From assembly GCA_963764195.1 (NCBI GenBank), contig CAVXRG010000003.1:124001-188000 (forward strand): 64,000 bases of DNA, read 5' to 3'. This document shows, piece by piece, positions 41,844 to 50,212 of this stretch. The notes under the pieces were generated by a model. That model had not been told where the DNA came from. It did not search any database and saw nothing but the letters and a program-made list of their open reading frames with translations. How positions within the stretch are numbered: the first letter of the stretch is position 1; each line of letters begins with the position of its first letter. The position numbers were made by a program, and so were the translations under genes. The stretch comes from JBDSSS01 sp963764195. Lineage in GTDB: Bacteria; Actinomycetota; Actinomycetes; Actinomycetales; Dermatophilaceae.

Positions 41844-42773
41844 TCAGGCCCGCTTGGCGCTCGGCCAGGTCCACGGGCTGCACCCGTCGAGGCCGTAGGT
41901 CTGCTGCATCATCACGGGGGCCGGCCGGCCCGTGCCCGGGCACTGCTCGTGGCCGTGACCGATTCCGTGGCCGACCTCGTGGTTGACGAGGTAGGTGCGA
42001 TAGCTCGCGACGTCAGTGCCGTAGGCGTCGGCGCCGAGCTCCCAGCGCCGCTGGTTGAGCACGACGTGGTGCAGGTTGTGGCAGCTGACCTGGCCCCGCG
42101 TCTTGAGCGGGGCGCAGAGCGAGTCCACGGTGTCGGGGCTCGCGAGCAGGATGCGCAGGTCGGGTTTCGTGCCGGCCTTGGCCTGGTCGGGGGTGACGTT
42201 GACGAACTTCACCGTGTCGACGGCCTGCCACCCGCGCGGGTCGGTGAGCACCGAGGCGACGGTCCTGGCGTAGTCCGACCCGGCCGTCGCCAGCCCGCCC
42301 TCGATCTCCACGGTGTAGCGCACGACCCGGCCCTTCGACGGCGCCGGACGGGCGGCCCCGACGGGCAGGGCCAGCACGGTGAAGCGGCCGGTGCCGTGCT
42401 CGACCACGGCTGCCGAGGCCGTGCCGGTCGGGGTCGTCGTCGGCTTCGCCGCGGGGACCGTCTCGCCCGCGTCGGGCATCTCCTGCGCCTCGGGCGCCCC
42501 GGGTGCCTCGGCGGAGGTCGACGAGAATGCCGGGGACGACCCGCTCGAGTGGGCGCCGGCGATCGGGGTGCCGGTGCCCACGGCGAAACCCAGCTCGCTG
42601 TTGCTCGATACGGCGCTCTCGGACCCCGGGTCGCGGTTCGCGGCGGACGCGACGGCGACACTCGCGATGTCGGCGGCGACACAGACGACGAGCGCCCCGG
42701 CCGCCCAGGCGCGTGCTCGCGGCGTCGGACGCACGCGTGGACGACCCGCATGCACTCCGCCAGGTCGCGACAT
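41844..42773 (-). CDS. Secreted or membrane-anchored zinc metalloprotease-like protein (DUF3152)
   Basis: 309 residues. An N-terminal membrane helix or signal ('AWAAGALVVCVAADIASVAVASA') is followed by a long Ser/Ala/Pro/Thr-rich linker to about residue 130, then the DUF3152 domain ('VRYTVEIEGGLATAGSDYARTVASVLTDPRGW') ending in the metzincin-like site 'NHEVGHGIGHGHEQCPG' and a C-terminal 'GLDGCSPWTWP'. It should be active outside the cytoplasm; its substrate is unknown. TACGGT lies 7 nt before ATG 42773 (leaderless type). It is divergent from the rplJL promoter. Confidence 0.85.
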   Translation of the reverse strand: MSRPGGVHAGRPRVRPTPRARAWAAGALVVCVAADIASVAVASAANRDPGSESAVSSNSELGFAVGTGTPIAGAHSSGSSPAFSSTSAEAPGAPEAQEMPDAGETVPAAKPTTTPTGTASAAVVEHGTGRFTVLALPVGAARPAPSKGRVVRYTVEIEGGLATAGSDYARTVASVLTDPRGWQAVDTVKFVNVTPDQAKAGTKPDLRILLASPDTVDSLCAPLKTRGQVSCHNLHHVVLNQRRWELGADAYGTDVASYRTYLVNHEVGHGIGHGHEQCPGTGRPAPVMMQQTYGLDGCSPWTWPSAKRA

Positions 42774-42823
42774 GTCTGCCACCGTAGGCCACGAACGGCC
42801 GGCAGTGGCGGCGCCACGACGAT

Positions 42824-42852
42824 TTGGTGCGCGGGCCCCCGGCCCGTAGGGT
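42824..42852 (+). promoter_or_regulatory. rplJL promoter
   Basis: TTGGTG (42824-42829), 17 bp, TAGGGT (42847-42852), giving a leader of about 200 nt before rplJ. Resembles the rpsL promoter (TTGGTC, 17 bp, TACGCT). Confidence 0.65.
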
Positions 42853-42976
42853 GTGCGTTGACCAATGACCGCCGGTTGGAGGACGTGGGCTCCACGCCCC
42901 TCCCGAAGGTACCGCCACGTTGCGGGCAGCCAGCGCAGGACGCGAGAACCCCACGGCATACCTCTGTATGCCGCCC

Positions 42977-43006
42977 AAGGTCCCGTGCGCCCTGCGCCGG
43001 GGCCTT
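42977..43006 (+). promoter_or_regulatory. Ribosomal protein L10 leader stem-loop
   Basis: AAGGTCCCG (42977-42985) pairs with CGGGGCCTT (42998-43006), followed by TTG. It lies 50 nt before rplJ in a long leader, where actinobacteria carry the L10 autoregulatory leader that binds L10-L12. The part 42853-42976 contains two copies of the GTATGCCG octamer facing each other and no ORF with a ribosome binding site. Confidence 0.55.
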
Positions 43007-43057
43007 TGTCGTGATGGCACTTCACCCGGCGTCGCAACGCAAGGGAAGGAGGCCCAG

Positions 43058-43678
43058 ATGGCCAACGTCGAGAAGACGGCAGCCATTGCCGAGATCACGG
43101 ACAAGTTCCGTGAGTCCGGCGCGGCCGTTCTCACCGAGTACCGCGGCCTGACCGTGGCCCAGCTCTCGCAGCTGCGCAGCTCGATCCGGGAACACGCCAC
43201 CTATGCCGTGGTCAAGAACACGCTCACGGAGATTGCTGCCAAGGAAGCCGGCGTCACGGCTTTCGACGGTCAGCTCCAGGGCCCGACCGCGATCGCCTTC
43301 GTCACCGGTGACCCGGTCGAGGCGGCCAAGGGCCTGCGTGACTTCGCCAAGGCACACCCCCTCCTCGTGATCAAGGGTGGCGTCCTCGACGGCAAGACCC
43401 TGACGGCCGAGGAGATCACGAAGCTCGCGGACCTCGAGTCCCGCGAGGTTCTGCTGGCCAAGATGGCGGGCGCCCTCAAGGGCTCGCTCAGCAAGGCCGT
43501 TTACCTCTTCGCCGCTCCTCTCGCTCAGACGGCCCGTGTGGTCGACGCTCTGCGCGCAAAGGTCGAGGCCGAGGGCCCCGCCACGCCGGCTGCTGCCGAC
43601 GAGGCCCCCGCCACGGAGGACGCCCCCGCGTCCGACGAGGCGAACACCGACGTCGCCGAGGGTGGCGACGAGAGCTGA
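43058..43678 (+). CDS. rplJ: 50S ribosomal protein L10
   Basis: 206 residues: 'KTAAIAEITDKFRESGAAVLTEYRGLTVAQLSQLRSSIRE', 'YAVVKNTLTEIAAKEAG', 'LQGPTAIAFV' and a C-terminal helix binding L12 dimers. An extra acidic Ala/Pro/Glu-rich tail of about 35 residues follows. Very strong AAGGAGG before ATG 43058. The leader upstream is probably bound by L10 itself for feedback. Confidence 0.97.
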   Translation: MANVEKTAAIAEITDKFRESGAAVLTEYRGLTVAQLSQLRSSIREHATYAVVKNTLTEIAAKEAGVTAFDGQLQGPTAIAFVTGDPVEAAKGLRDFAKAHPLLVIKGGVLDGKTLTAEEITKLADLESREVLLAKMAGALKGSLSKAVYLFAAPLAQTARVVDALRAKVEAEGPATPAAADEAPATEDAPASDEANTDVAEGGDES

Positions 43679-43741
43679 CGCGATCGCGTCTGCTCGTTCA
43701 ACACAACGCCACTCACGGCAATACACAGGAAGGAAGCCATC

Positions 43742-44128
43742 ATGGCCAAGCTCAGCACCGACGAGCTCCTTGACGCCTTCAAGGAGATGACCCTCATCGA
43801 GCTCTCCGAGTTCGTGAAGCTCTTCGAGGACACGTTCGACGTCACCGCGGCCGCTCCGGTTGCCGCTGCTCCCGCCGGCGGCGCCGCGGGTGCCGCCCCC
43901 GAGGCCGCGGAGGAGCAGAGCGAGTTCGACGTCGTTCTCCTCGCCGCGGGCGAGAAGAAGATCCAGGTCATCAAGGAGGTCCGCGCGCTCACGAGCCTCG
44001 GCCTCAAGGAGGCCAAGGACCTCGTTGACGGCGCCCCCAAGCCCGTCCTCGAGAAGGTCGACAAGGCCGCGGCCGACAAGGCCAAGGACCAGCTTGAGGC
44101 CGCCGGCGCGTCCGTCGAGCTCAAGTGA
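43742..44128 (+). CDS. rplL: 50S ribosomal protein L7/L12
   Basis: 128 residues: N-terminal dimerisation helix pair ('STDELLDAFKEMTLIELSEFVKLFEDTFDV'), Ala/Pro/Gly hinge (about 37-52) and the C-terminal factor-binding domain ('EFDVVLLAAGEKKIQVIKEVRALTSLGLKEAKDLVDGAPK'). It recruits EF-Tu and EF-G. GGAAGGA precedes ATG 43742. Transcribed with rplJ and stopped by the hairpin at 44167. Confidence 0.98.
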   Translation: MAKLSTDELLDAFKEMTLIELSEFVKLFEDTFDVTAAAPVAAAPAGGAAGAAPEAAEEQSEFDVVLLAAGEKKIQVIKEVRALTSLGLKEAKDLVDGAPKPVLEKVDKAAADKAKDQLEAAGASVELK

Positions 44129-44166
44129 GTCGTCCCGGCTAGCCGGGACCCTCGAGAAGCACCGCC

Positions 44167-44200
44167 AAGGCGGGTCCGACCTCACGGTCGGGCCCGCCTT
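44167..44200 (+). terminator. Terminator after rplL
   Basis: A 15-bp stem with one wobble pair (AAGGCGGGTCCGACC against GGTCGGGCCCGCCTT) and a TCAC loop, followed by TTCG. Canonical intrinsic terminator shape. Confidence 0.9.
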
Positions 44201-44223
44201 CGCGCGTCCCGCCGCGGCTGGGC

Positions 44224-44273
44224 TGGTTCGAGGTGATGCGCGACCACATGCGGTCGGCGAATACCTCGAACCA
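44224..44273. repeat. Inverted repeat between rplL and the AGXT-type gene
   Basis: TGGTTCGAGGT (44224-44234) is perfectly complementary to ACCTCGAACCA (44263-44273), with 28 nt between. It sits downstream of the facing aminotransferase gene and may end its transcript, or be a protein-binding dyad. The rest of 44274-44366 shows nothing else. Confidence 0.55.
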
Positions 44274-44366
44274 CGTCCCAACCCCTCGGGTCGAGGCGAT
44301 ACCACGCGGCCGGGCGAGTCGGTGCTCGCCGCTGGTTTTGGTCGCCCGGGCTACGAAACGTGCGGG

Positions 44367-45479
44367 TCAAGAGGCGTGGTCGAGGGCGTCCTTGAGGGCG
44401 GCGAGGACCAGGGCCACGCGGTCGGGGTGGGCGTTCGGGCCCATCAGACCGATCCGCCATACGGTGGCGGCGAAATCGCCGGCCCCGGCGCCGATCTCGA
44501 CGTCGTGGTGCTCGAGCAGGTAGCGCCGGACGGCGGACGAGTCGACGCCTTCGGGGACGCGCACCGTCGTCAGCTCGGGCAGGCGGTGTCCCTCGGCTGC
44601 AAACAGCTCGAGGCCGAGCTCGGCCAGCCCCTCCTGGAGCAGTCGACCGGCCTCGGCGTGCCGGGCCCAGACCGCCTCGAGCCCCTCGGACTCGATCCGG
44701 CGCAGGCCGGCGTGCAGGCTCGCGACCATCGCGGTCGGAGCGGTGTGGTGGTAGGTCCGCTGACCCGAGCCGGACGCCTCGCCGACGTAGCCGCCGAGGA
44801 GACCCAGGTCGAGGTACCACGAGCTCGGACGCTCGACCCGGCGCGCGAAGGCCCGGTCGTTGATCGTGAAAGGGGCGAGGCCGGGCGCGACGCCGAGGCA
44901 CTTCTGTGTACCGGCATAGCCCACGTCGATGCCCCAGTCGTCGGCTCGCAGCTCGATGCCGCCGATGCTCGTGACGGCATCGACGACCAGCAGCGCGTCA
45001 CCCTTGCCGGCGCCGAGGCCGGCGACGTCCGAGCGCACACCGGTCGAGGTCTCCGCGTGCACGGCGGCGATGATCGCGGGGGAGGGGTGCGCGGCCAGGA
45101 CCCGCTCGACGTCGACCGGTTGCCCCCACTCGTGCTCGACCGCGACGACCTCGGCGCCGTGCCGCGAGGCGACCTCGACCATCCGCTTGCCGAAGAGGCC
45201 GTTGACCGCGACGACGACGACGTCACCGGGGGAGACGAGGTTGACGAACGCGGCCTCCATCCCGGCCGAGCCGGTCGCCGACAGCGGCAGGGTGCGCCGG
45301 TTGTCGGTGCCCCAGACGAGGCGGAGCAGGTCGCAGGTCTCGTCCATCAGCTCGAGGAAGACCGGGTCGAGATGCCCGAGGAGCGGCGCGGCGAGGGCGG
45401 CGGTCGCCTCGGGGTAGGGGTTGCACGGGCCGGGGCCGAAGAGGTGGCGCTCGGTCGTCGTGCGGGCCGTGGTGGTCAT
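44367..45479 (-). CDS. Alanine/serine-glyoxylate aminotransferase-family protein
   Basis: 370 residues, class V aminotransferase of the AGXT branch: 'RHLFGPGPCNPYPEATAALAAPLLGHLDPVF', 'SATGSAGMEAAFVNLVSPGD', 'VHAETSTGVRSDVAGLG', 'LLVVDAVTSIGGIEL' and the PLP-Lys segment 'YAGTQKCLGVAPGLAPF'. It is expected to convert glyoxylate to glycine with alanine or serine as donor. ATG 45479 overlaps the stop of the glycolate-oxidase-like gene upstream, so product (glyoxylate) and consumer are made together. Confidence 0.9.
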   Translation of the reverse strand: MTTTARTTTERHLFGPGPCNPYPEATAALAAPLLGHLDPVFLELMDETCDLLRLVWGTDNRRTLPLSATGSAGMEAAFVNLVSPGDVVVVAVNGLFGKRMVEVASRHGAEVVAVEHEWGQPVDVERVLAAHPSPAIIAAVHAETSTGVRSDVAGLGAGKGDALLVVDAVTSIGGIELRADDWGIDVGYAGTQKCLGVAPGLAPFTINDRAFARRVERPSSWYLDLGLLGGYVGEASGSGQRTYHHTAPTAMVASLHAGLRRIESEGLEAVWARHAEAGRLLQEGLAELGLELFAAEGHRLPELTTVRVPEGVDSSAVRRYLLEHHDVEIGAGAGDFAATVWRIGLMGPNAHPDRVALVLAALKDALDHAS

Positions 45480-46897
45480 CAGAAGGCTGCTCCCGGGTTG
45501 AGGATGCCCTGCGGGTCGAGGGCGGACTTGATGCGGTGGGTCAGGGCCATGACGTCCGGCCCGAGCTGGGCGGGCAGGGCGTCCCGCTTGAGCCGGCCGA
45601 TCCCGTGCTCACCGGTGATCGTGCCATCGAGGCTGATCGCGAGCGCCATCACCTCCCCGAACGCCTGGCCGGCACGCTCCCGCGCCGGCTCGTCACCGCG
45701 CGGGAAGACGACGATCGGGTGGGTGTTGCCGTCCCCGGCATGCGCGACGACCGGGATCTCGACCTGGTTGCGTGCGGCGATCTCGGCGATGCCGAGGAGC
45801 AGCTCGGGCAGCCGCGGCACCGGCACGCCGACGTCCTCGAGCATGAGCGACCCGCGCTTCTCGACGGCGGGGAAGGCCGCCCGCCGCGCGGCCGCGAACA
45901 TCTCGCCCTCGGCCGGGTCGTCGGTGACGAAGCACTCGAGGGCTCCGTGGGCGGAGCACTCCCGCTCCATCAGGGCGATCTCCTGGCCCCGCGCGGCACC
46001 GGGCGCGTCGGACTGGGCGAGCAGCAGCGCCCCGGCCTCACGGTCGAGACCCATCGGCAGGTAGTCCTCGACGGCGTTGATCGACGCGGAGTCCATCAGC
46101 TCCATCATCGAGGCCCGCATCGTCCGCCCGATCGCCACGACCGCGTGCGCGGCGGCCTCGACGGTGGGGAAGGTGGCGACGAGCGTTGCGGCCGGCGGCG
46201 GCGCGGGCACGAGGCGCAGGATGGCGCGGGTGATGATGCCGAGGGTCCCCTCGCTGCCGACGAAGAGCTTGAGCAGCGGCAGCCCGGCGACGTCCTTGAT
46301 CCGGTGCCCACCGAGCCGCACGAGAGTGCCGTCGGCGAGCACGACGTCGAGGCCGAGGACGTAGTCGGTCGTCACGCCGTACTTGACACAGCACAGACCG
46401 CCCGCGTTGGTGGCGACGTTGCCGCCGATCGAGCAGATCTCGAAGGAGGACGGGTCGGGCGGGTACCAGAGCCCGTGCCCGGCCGCGGCCTGCTTGACCG
46501 CGCCGTTGAGCGCGCCCGGCTCGACCGTGGCCGTCCGGGTGGCGGGGTCGATCTCGACCTCGCGCATCCGGTCGAGGCTGAGCACGATGCAGCCGTCGAC
46601 GGCGCACGACCCGCCCGACAGCCCGGTCCCGGCTCCGCGGGGCACGATCGGCACCCCCCGCGCGGCCGCCCACCGCACGGTGGCCTGCACCTCGGCGGCG
46701 GTCCGTGGCCGCACCACGGCCACCGGGACGCCTGCGGCCTCGGACTGCGTCCAGTCCCGCCGGTACCCCTCGACCGTCGCGGGTTCGGTCGTGAGAACCC
46801 CCTCTCCCAGCTCGGCGCGCAGCGAGCTCAGGTCGGTCCGGTCGGTCGGGTCGGTCGGGTCGCTCGGGTCGGGAGCGCCCTTGCTCACTGTGGTCAC
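45479..46897 (-). CDS. FAD-linked glycolate/D-lactate-type oxidase (GlcD family)
   Basis: 472 residues: FAD-binding PCMH domain ('VAVVRPRTAAEVQATVRWAAARGVPIVPRGAGTGLSGG', 'NVATNAGGLCCVKYGVT', 'LFVGSEGTLGIIT') and the C-terminal cap with 'HAGDGNTHPIVVFP' and 'TGEHGIGRLKR'. It oxidises a 2-hydroxy acid such as glycolate or D-lactate. The GlcE and GlcF partner genes are absent, so it may be a one-component dehydrogenase. Residues 9-20 (DPSDPTDPTDRT) come from a short GC-rich repeat. TACGGT ends 6 nt before GTG 46897, a leaderless arrangement. Confidence 0.9.
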   Translation of the reverse strand: MTTVSKGAPDPSDPTDPTDRTDLSSLRAELGEGVLTTEPATVEGYRRDWTQSEAAGVPVAVVRPRTAAEVQATVRWAAARGVPIVPRGAGTGLSGGSCAVDGCIVLSLDRMREVEIDPATRTATVEPGALNGAVKQAAAGHGLWYPPDPSSFEICSIGGNVATNAGGLCCVKYGVTTDYVLGLDVVLADGTLVRLGGHRIKDVAGLPLLKLFVGSEGTLGIITRAILRLVPAPPPAATLVATFPTVEAAAHAVVAIGRTMRASMMELMDSASINAVEDYLPMGLDREAGALLLAQSDAPGAARGQEIALMERECSAHGALECFVTDDPAEGEMFAAARRAAFPAVEKRGSLMLEDVGVPVPRLPELLLGIAEIAARNQVEIPVVAHAGDGNTHPIVVFPRGDEPARERAGQAFGEVMALAISLDGTITGEHGIGRLKRDALPAQLGPDVMALTHRIKSALDPQGILNPGAAF

Positions 46898-47034
46898 CCC
46901 GCCACCGTAACCACGACGGCCCCCGATGGCGCCGCCGGCGACGCGACGGTTCGCCACCACGCCGCCGACGGTATGCCGCTCGGCCGGTTTCGTGGGCTCG
47001 GTGGGCTCGCAGGGTCGGCGGGTAGGTTGGCCCC

Positions 47035-48069
47035 ATGGGATGGCTGACACGCAACCGCAGGCCGAGCGCTGCCGCGACCACGTCGGACCTCGGCGAGGAC
47101 GTGGCCCTCCCGGACGGCACGGTGACGGTGCCGCAGACACAGTCCCCCCACCTCGACTCAGACCCCGACAGCGAATCCGGCCCCGGCAGCGACCCCGAGC
47201 CCGACCTCGAGGACGCACCGGATCCGGCCCCGACCGCAGCGATGGGCGTCTACGGGCCGCTCGTGCGGATCGGCCGACTCGACGCCGCCCCCGACGAGCT
47301 CGAGTGGCAGCTCCCGCTCGACGGCGAGCTCTACCGTCTCCTGCCCGGGCCCGACCGTCCCGACTACTCCGTCGTCCTGCTCGAGCGGCCGCTGCACTTC
47401 TACCCCGAGCCCGACCTCGATCTCGCGCGGGTCGCCGCGAACCAGCGGGTGGAGGACCGCAAGGGCCGCCGGATGGTCCGGGTCGACGCCGTGCTCGTCT
47501 GCGCCCGCTTCGTCGGTCAGCAGCTGCACCCCGGCATGGTCGACCTCGCCGTCAACATCGCCCACGTCATCGACAACGCGCAGATCCGGGAGGAGACGGT
47601 CGACTTCGGCAAGATCTCCTTCGCCGCCGTGGGCTACCTCACCGAAGGACGGGGTGAGGCAGCGAACCCGGCCGCCGGCGAGCCCCAGCCGGTCGAGGCG
47701 GATGACGGCCTGCACCCCGTCGCCCCACCGGCGGACGGGGTCGTTGGGCAGGGTGTTCCCCCCTCGATCGTCCTCGACGAGGTCCTCCCGGCGCTCGCGG
47801 ACGCCCTCCGGGCCGGGGTGGAGCGCCAGCGGGGCGGCGAGGTCCGGGTCCTGACCGCGACGGTCACGCTCGACGAGGGTCACCGGATCGTCGGGCTCAC
47901 CGGCAACGCCGACGGGACCCCGCCCGTCCCGACCCCCGACACCTTTGCCGAGCTGACCCGGATCCTCGACCGTCTCGGCGACCTCCCCGAGCGCGACGCC
48001 GTGCAGGCCCTGACGATGCGCCTCGACGGCGACCACCTCGAGTCGGACGTCGACTACCGCCACCACTGA
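47035..48069 (+). CDS. Unknown protein, conserved-looking
   Basis: 344 residues, no family recognised. An Asp/Pro/Ser-rich leader of about 65 residues is followed by alternating strands and helices ('GPLVRIGRLDAAPDELEWQLPLDGELYRLLPGPDRPDYSVVLLERPLHFYPEPDL', 'QQLHPGMVDLAVNIAHVIDNAQIREETVDFGKISFAAVGYL'). No signal peptide or membrane helix, so probably cytoplasmic. TAGGTT ends 6 nt before ATG 47035 (leaderless type). It is divergent from the glcD-like gene and 64 bp ahead of aguB. Confidence 0.65.
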   Translation: MGWLTRNRRPSAAATTSDLGEDVALPDGTVTVPQTQSPHLDSDPDSESGPGSDPEPDLEDAPDPAPTAAMGVYGPLVRIGRLDAAPDELEWQLPLDGELYRLLPGPDRPDYSVVLLERPLHFYPEPDLDLARVAANQRVEDRKGRRMVRVDAVLVCARFVGQQLHPGMVDLAVNIAHVIDNAQIREETVDFGKISFAAVGYLTEGRGEAANPAAGEPQPVEADDGLHPVAPPADGVVGQGVPPSIVLDEVLPALADALRAGVERQRGGEVRVLTATVTLDEGHRIVGLTGNADGTPPVPTPDTFAELTRILDRLGDLPERDAVQALTMRLDGDHLESDVDYRHH

Positions 48070-48133
48070 GGGGCGGCCGAGCGGCGCCCGAGGCCGGGTC
48101 CAGCCGCGCGAGCGCTGCGGCATACTGCCGGAT

Positions 48134-49096
48134 GTGAAGCTGATCCAGGCCGACGGTGTGCCCGAGTCCCTCGCCCGCCTGAACCTGCCGGCGGCCGCCC
48201 CGGTCCGGGTCGCCCTCGTCCAGCACGCGTGGGTGCCTGACGAGGACAAGCTCGTCGCGACACTCCGCGAGGGGATCGAGGCCGCGGCCGGCGCCGGTGC
48301 CCGGATCGTGTTCCTGCCCGAGCTGACCCTGTCGCGGTACCCGGCCGACACCCTCCCCGAGGGCACCCCGTCGGCGACCGCGGAGGACCTCGAGACCGGG
48401 CGCACCGTCACCTTCGCCCGCCAGGCTGCCCACGACTTCGGGGTGCACGTGCACACCTCGCTCTACGAGCGCGCCGATGCGGCTGACGGACTCGGCTTCA
48501 ACACCGCGGTCGTCGTGGCCCCGACGGGCCAGGTGCTCGCGCGCACCCGCAAGACGCACATCCCCGTGACGGCGGGCTACCACGAGGACCAGTACTTCCG
48601 TCCCGGCCCCGCCGAGGACGCCTACCCCGTCGTCGAGCTCGCGGACCCCGCAGTGCGGCTCGGGCTGCCGACCTGCTGGGACGAGTGGTTCCCGGAGGTG
48701 GCCCGGCTCTACTCGCTCGGCGGGGCACAGCTGCTCTGCTACCCGACGGCGATCGGCTCCGAGCCCGGCCACCCCGACTTCGACACCCAGCCGCTGTGGC
48801 AGCAGGTCATCGTCGGCAACGCGGTCGCCAACGGCCTGTTCGTCGTCGTGCCCAACCGCCACGGCACCGAGGGCCTGATCACCTTCTACGGCAGCTCGTT
48901 CATCGCCGACCCCTACGGCCGGGTCCTCGTCCGGGCACCCCGCGACGAGTCCGCCGTGCTCGTCGCCGACCTCGACCTCGCGCAGCGCGACGACTGGCTC
49001 GCCCTCTTCCCGTTCCTGTCGACCCGGCGCCCCGACTCGTATGCCGCTCTCACCGCCCCCGTGCGCGACGACCACCGTCGCGACGTGGCCCCGTGA
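48134..49096 (+). CDS. aguB: N-carbamoylputrescine amidase
   Basis: 320 residues, nitrilase superfamily with the Glu-Lys-Cys triad in 'FLPELTLSRYP', 'RKTHIPVTAGYHEDQYF' and 'PTCWDEWFPEVAR'. The 'CWDEWFPE' form is typical of carbamoylputrescine amidases, which release putrescine, CO2 and ammonia. The pairing with agmatine deiminase makes the assignment firm. GTG 48134 sits 7 nt after a CATACT box. Its stop overlaps the aguA start by 4 nt. Confidence 0.92.
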   Translation: MKLIQADGVPESLARLNLPAAAPVRVALVQHAWVPDEDKLVATLREGIEAAAGAGARIVFLPELTLSRYPADTLPEGTPSATAEDLETGRTVTFARQAAHDFGVHVHTSLYERADAADGLGFNTAVVVAPTGQVLARTRKTHIPVTAGYHEDQYFRPGPAEDAYPVVELADPAVRLGLPTCWDEWFPEVARLYSLGGAQLLCYPTAIGSEPGHPDFDTQPLWQQVIVGNAVANGLFVVVPNRHGTEGLITFYGSSFIADPYGRVLVRAPRDESAVLVADLDLAQRDDWLALFPFLSTRRPDSYAALTAPVRDDHRRDVAP

Positions 49097-50130
49097 CCGA
49101 CTCCAGCGCGACCCGCTGGCTGATGCCCGCCGAGGGCGACCCTCACGCGTGCACGTGGATGGCCTGGCCGAGCGGGGGGTACACGCTCGGGGAGACGCCC
49201 GAGGACGTGACGACCGCCCGGCGGACGTGGGCCGCGGTGGCCGCCGCCGTCGTCGGGTTCGAACCGGTGCGGATGGTCGTCACCCCGGCCGACGTCGTGG
49301 TGGCCCGGGAGCACCTGAACCCCGACGTCGAGATCGTCGAGGCCGAGCTCGACGACGCCTGGATGCGCGACTTCGGACCGACCTTCGTGCGGTCACCGGA
49401 CGGCCGGCTCGGGGCCGTCGACTGGATCTTCAACGGCTGGGGCGCCCAGTCGTGGGCGTCGTGGGAGCACGACGCGCGGATCGGTGCCCAGGTCGGACGC
49501 CTGGCCGGGGCGGAGGTGATCGGCTCCCCGCTCGTCAACGAGGGGGGCGGCATCCATGTCGACGGGGCGGGCACCGTGCTGCTCACGGAGACGGTGCAGC
49601 TCGACCCCGGGCGCAACCCCGGCTGGTCCCGCGCGGACGTCGAGGCCGAGCTGGCCCGCACGGTCGGCGCGACCCGGTGCATCTGGCTCCCGCGCGGGCT
49701 GACCCGCGACTACGACGAGTTCGGCACGCGGGGCCACGTCGACATCGTCGCCACCTTCGCCTCGCCCGGCGTCGTCCTGCTCCACGAGCAGCGGGACCCG
49801 GCGCACCCCGACCACGCGGTGTCTCGGCAGTTGCGCGAGCTCCTCGAGTCCTCTCGCGACGCGGCCGGCCGAAGGCTCGAGGTCGTCGGGGTCCCCGCAC
49901 CCGTGACGCTGACCGACGACGGGGGACCGGTCGACTGGTCCTACCTCAACCACCTCGTCGTCAACGACGCCGTCATCGCCTGCACGTTCGGCGACGAGCA
50001 GGACGACCGCTCGCTCGGCGTCCTCGCCGACGCCTACCCGGGCCGGCGTGTCGTCGGCGTCGACGCCCGCCCGCTCTTCGACCGCGGCGGCGGGATCCAC
50101 TGCATCACCCAGCAGCAGCCCGCCACCTGA
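49093..50130 (+). CDS. aguA: Agmatine deiminase
   Basis: 345 residues, guanidino-group-modifying fold: 'GDPHACTWMAWPS', 'DDAWMRDFGPTFV', 'NEGGGIHVDGAGTVLLTE', 'GHVDIVATF' and 'FDRGGGIHCITQQQP' with the catalytic Cys. It turns agmatine into N-carbamoylputrescine, which AguB completes to putrescine. GTG 49093 is inside the aguB stop (GTGA), so the two are coupled. No arginine decarboxylase is in this window. The transcript is followed by the 50-bp palindrome. Confidence 0.95.
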   Translation: MTDSSATRWLMPAEGDPHACTWMAWPSGGYTLGETPEDVTTARRTWAAVAAAVVGFEPVRMVVTPADVVVAREHLNPDVEIVEAELDDAWMRDFGPTFVRSPDGRLGAVDWIFNGWGAQSWASWEHDARIGAQVGRLAGAEVIGSPLVNEGGGIHVDGAGTVLLTETVQLDPGRNPGWSRADVEAELARTVGATRCIWLPRGLTRDYDEFGTRGHVDIVATFASPGVVLLHEQRDPAHPDHAVSRQLRELLESSRDAAGRRLEVVGVPAPVTLTDDGGPVDWSYLNHLVVNDAVIACTFGDEQDDRSLGVLADAYPGRRVVGVDARPLFDRGGGIHCITQQQPAT

Positions 50131-50139
50131 CCCCCCGAG

Positions 50140-50189
50140 CCCCGTCGAGTGGGCACTTTCACCCGGGTGAAAGTGCCCACTCGACGGGG
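50140..50189. repeat. Perfect 50-bp palindrome, copy 2 of the GTCGAGTG...CACTCGAC element
   Basis: Two 25-nt arms with no spacer, centred at 50164/50165 (ACCCGGGT at the centre). It lies between the convergent aguA and DUF4282 genes, so it can end both transcripts. The outer arm matches copy 1 at 17256-17313, except that CCC in the arm is replaced by GGG (and its partner likewise), keeping the pairing. Confidence 0.85.
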
Positions 50190-50212
50190 AGGGCGACGGG
50201 GGGAGACGGGCG

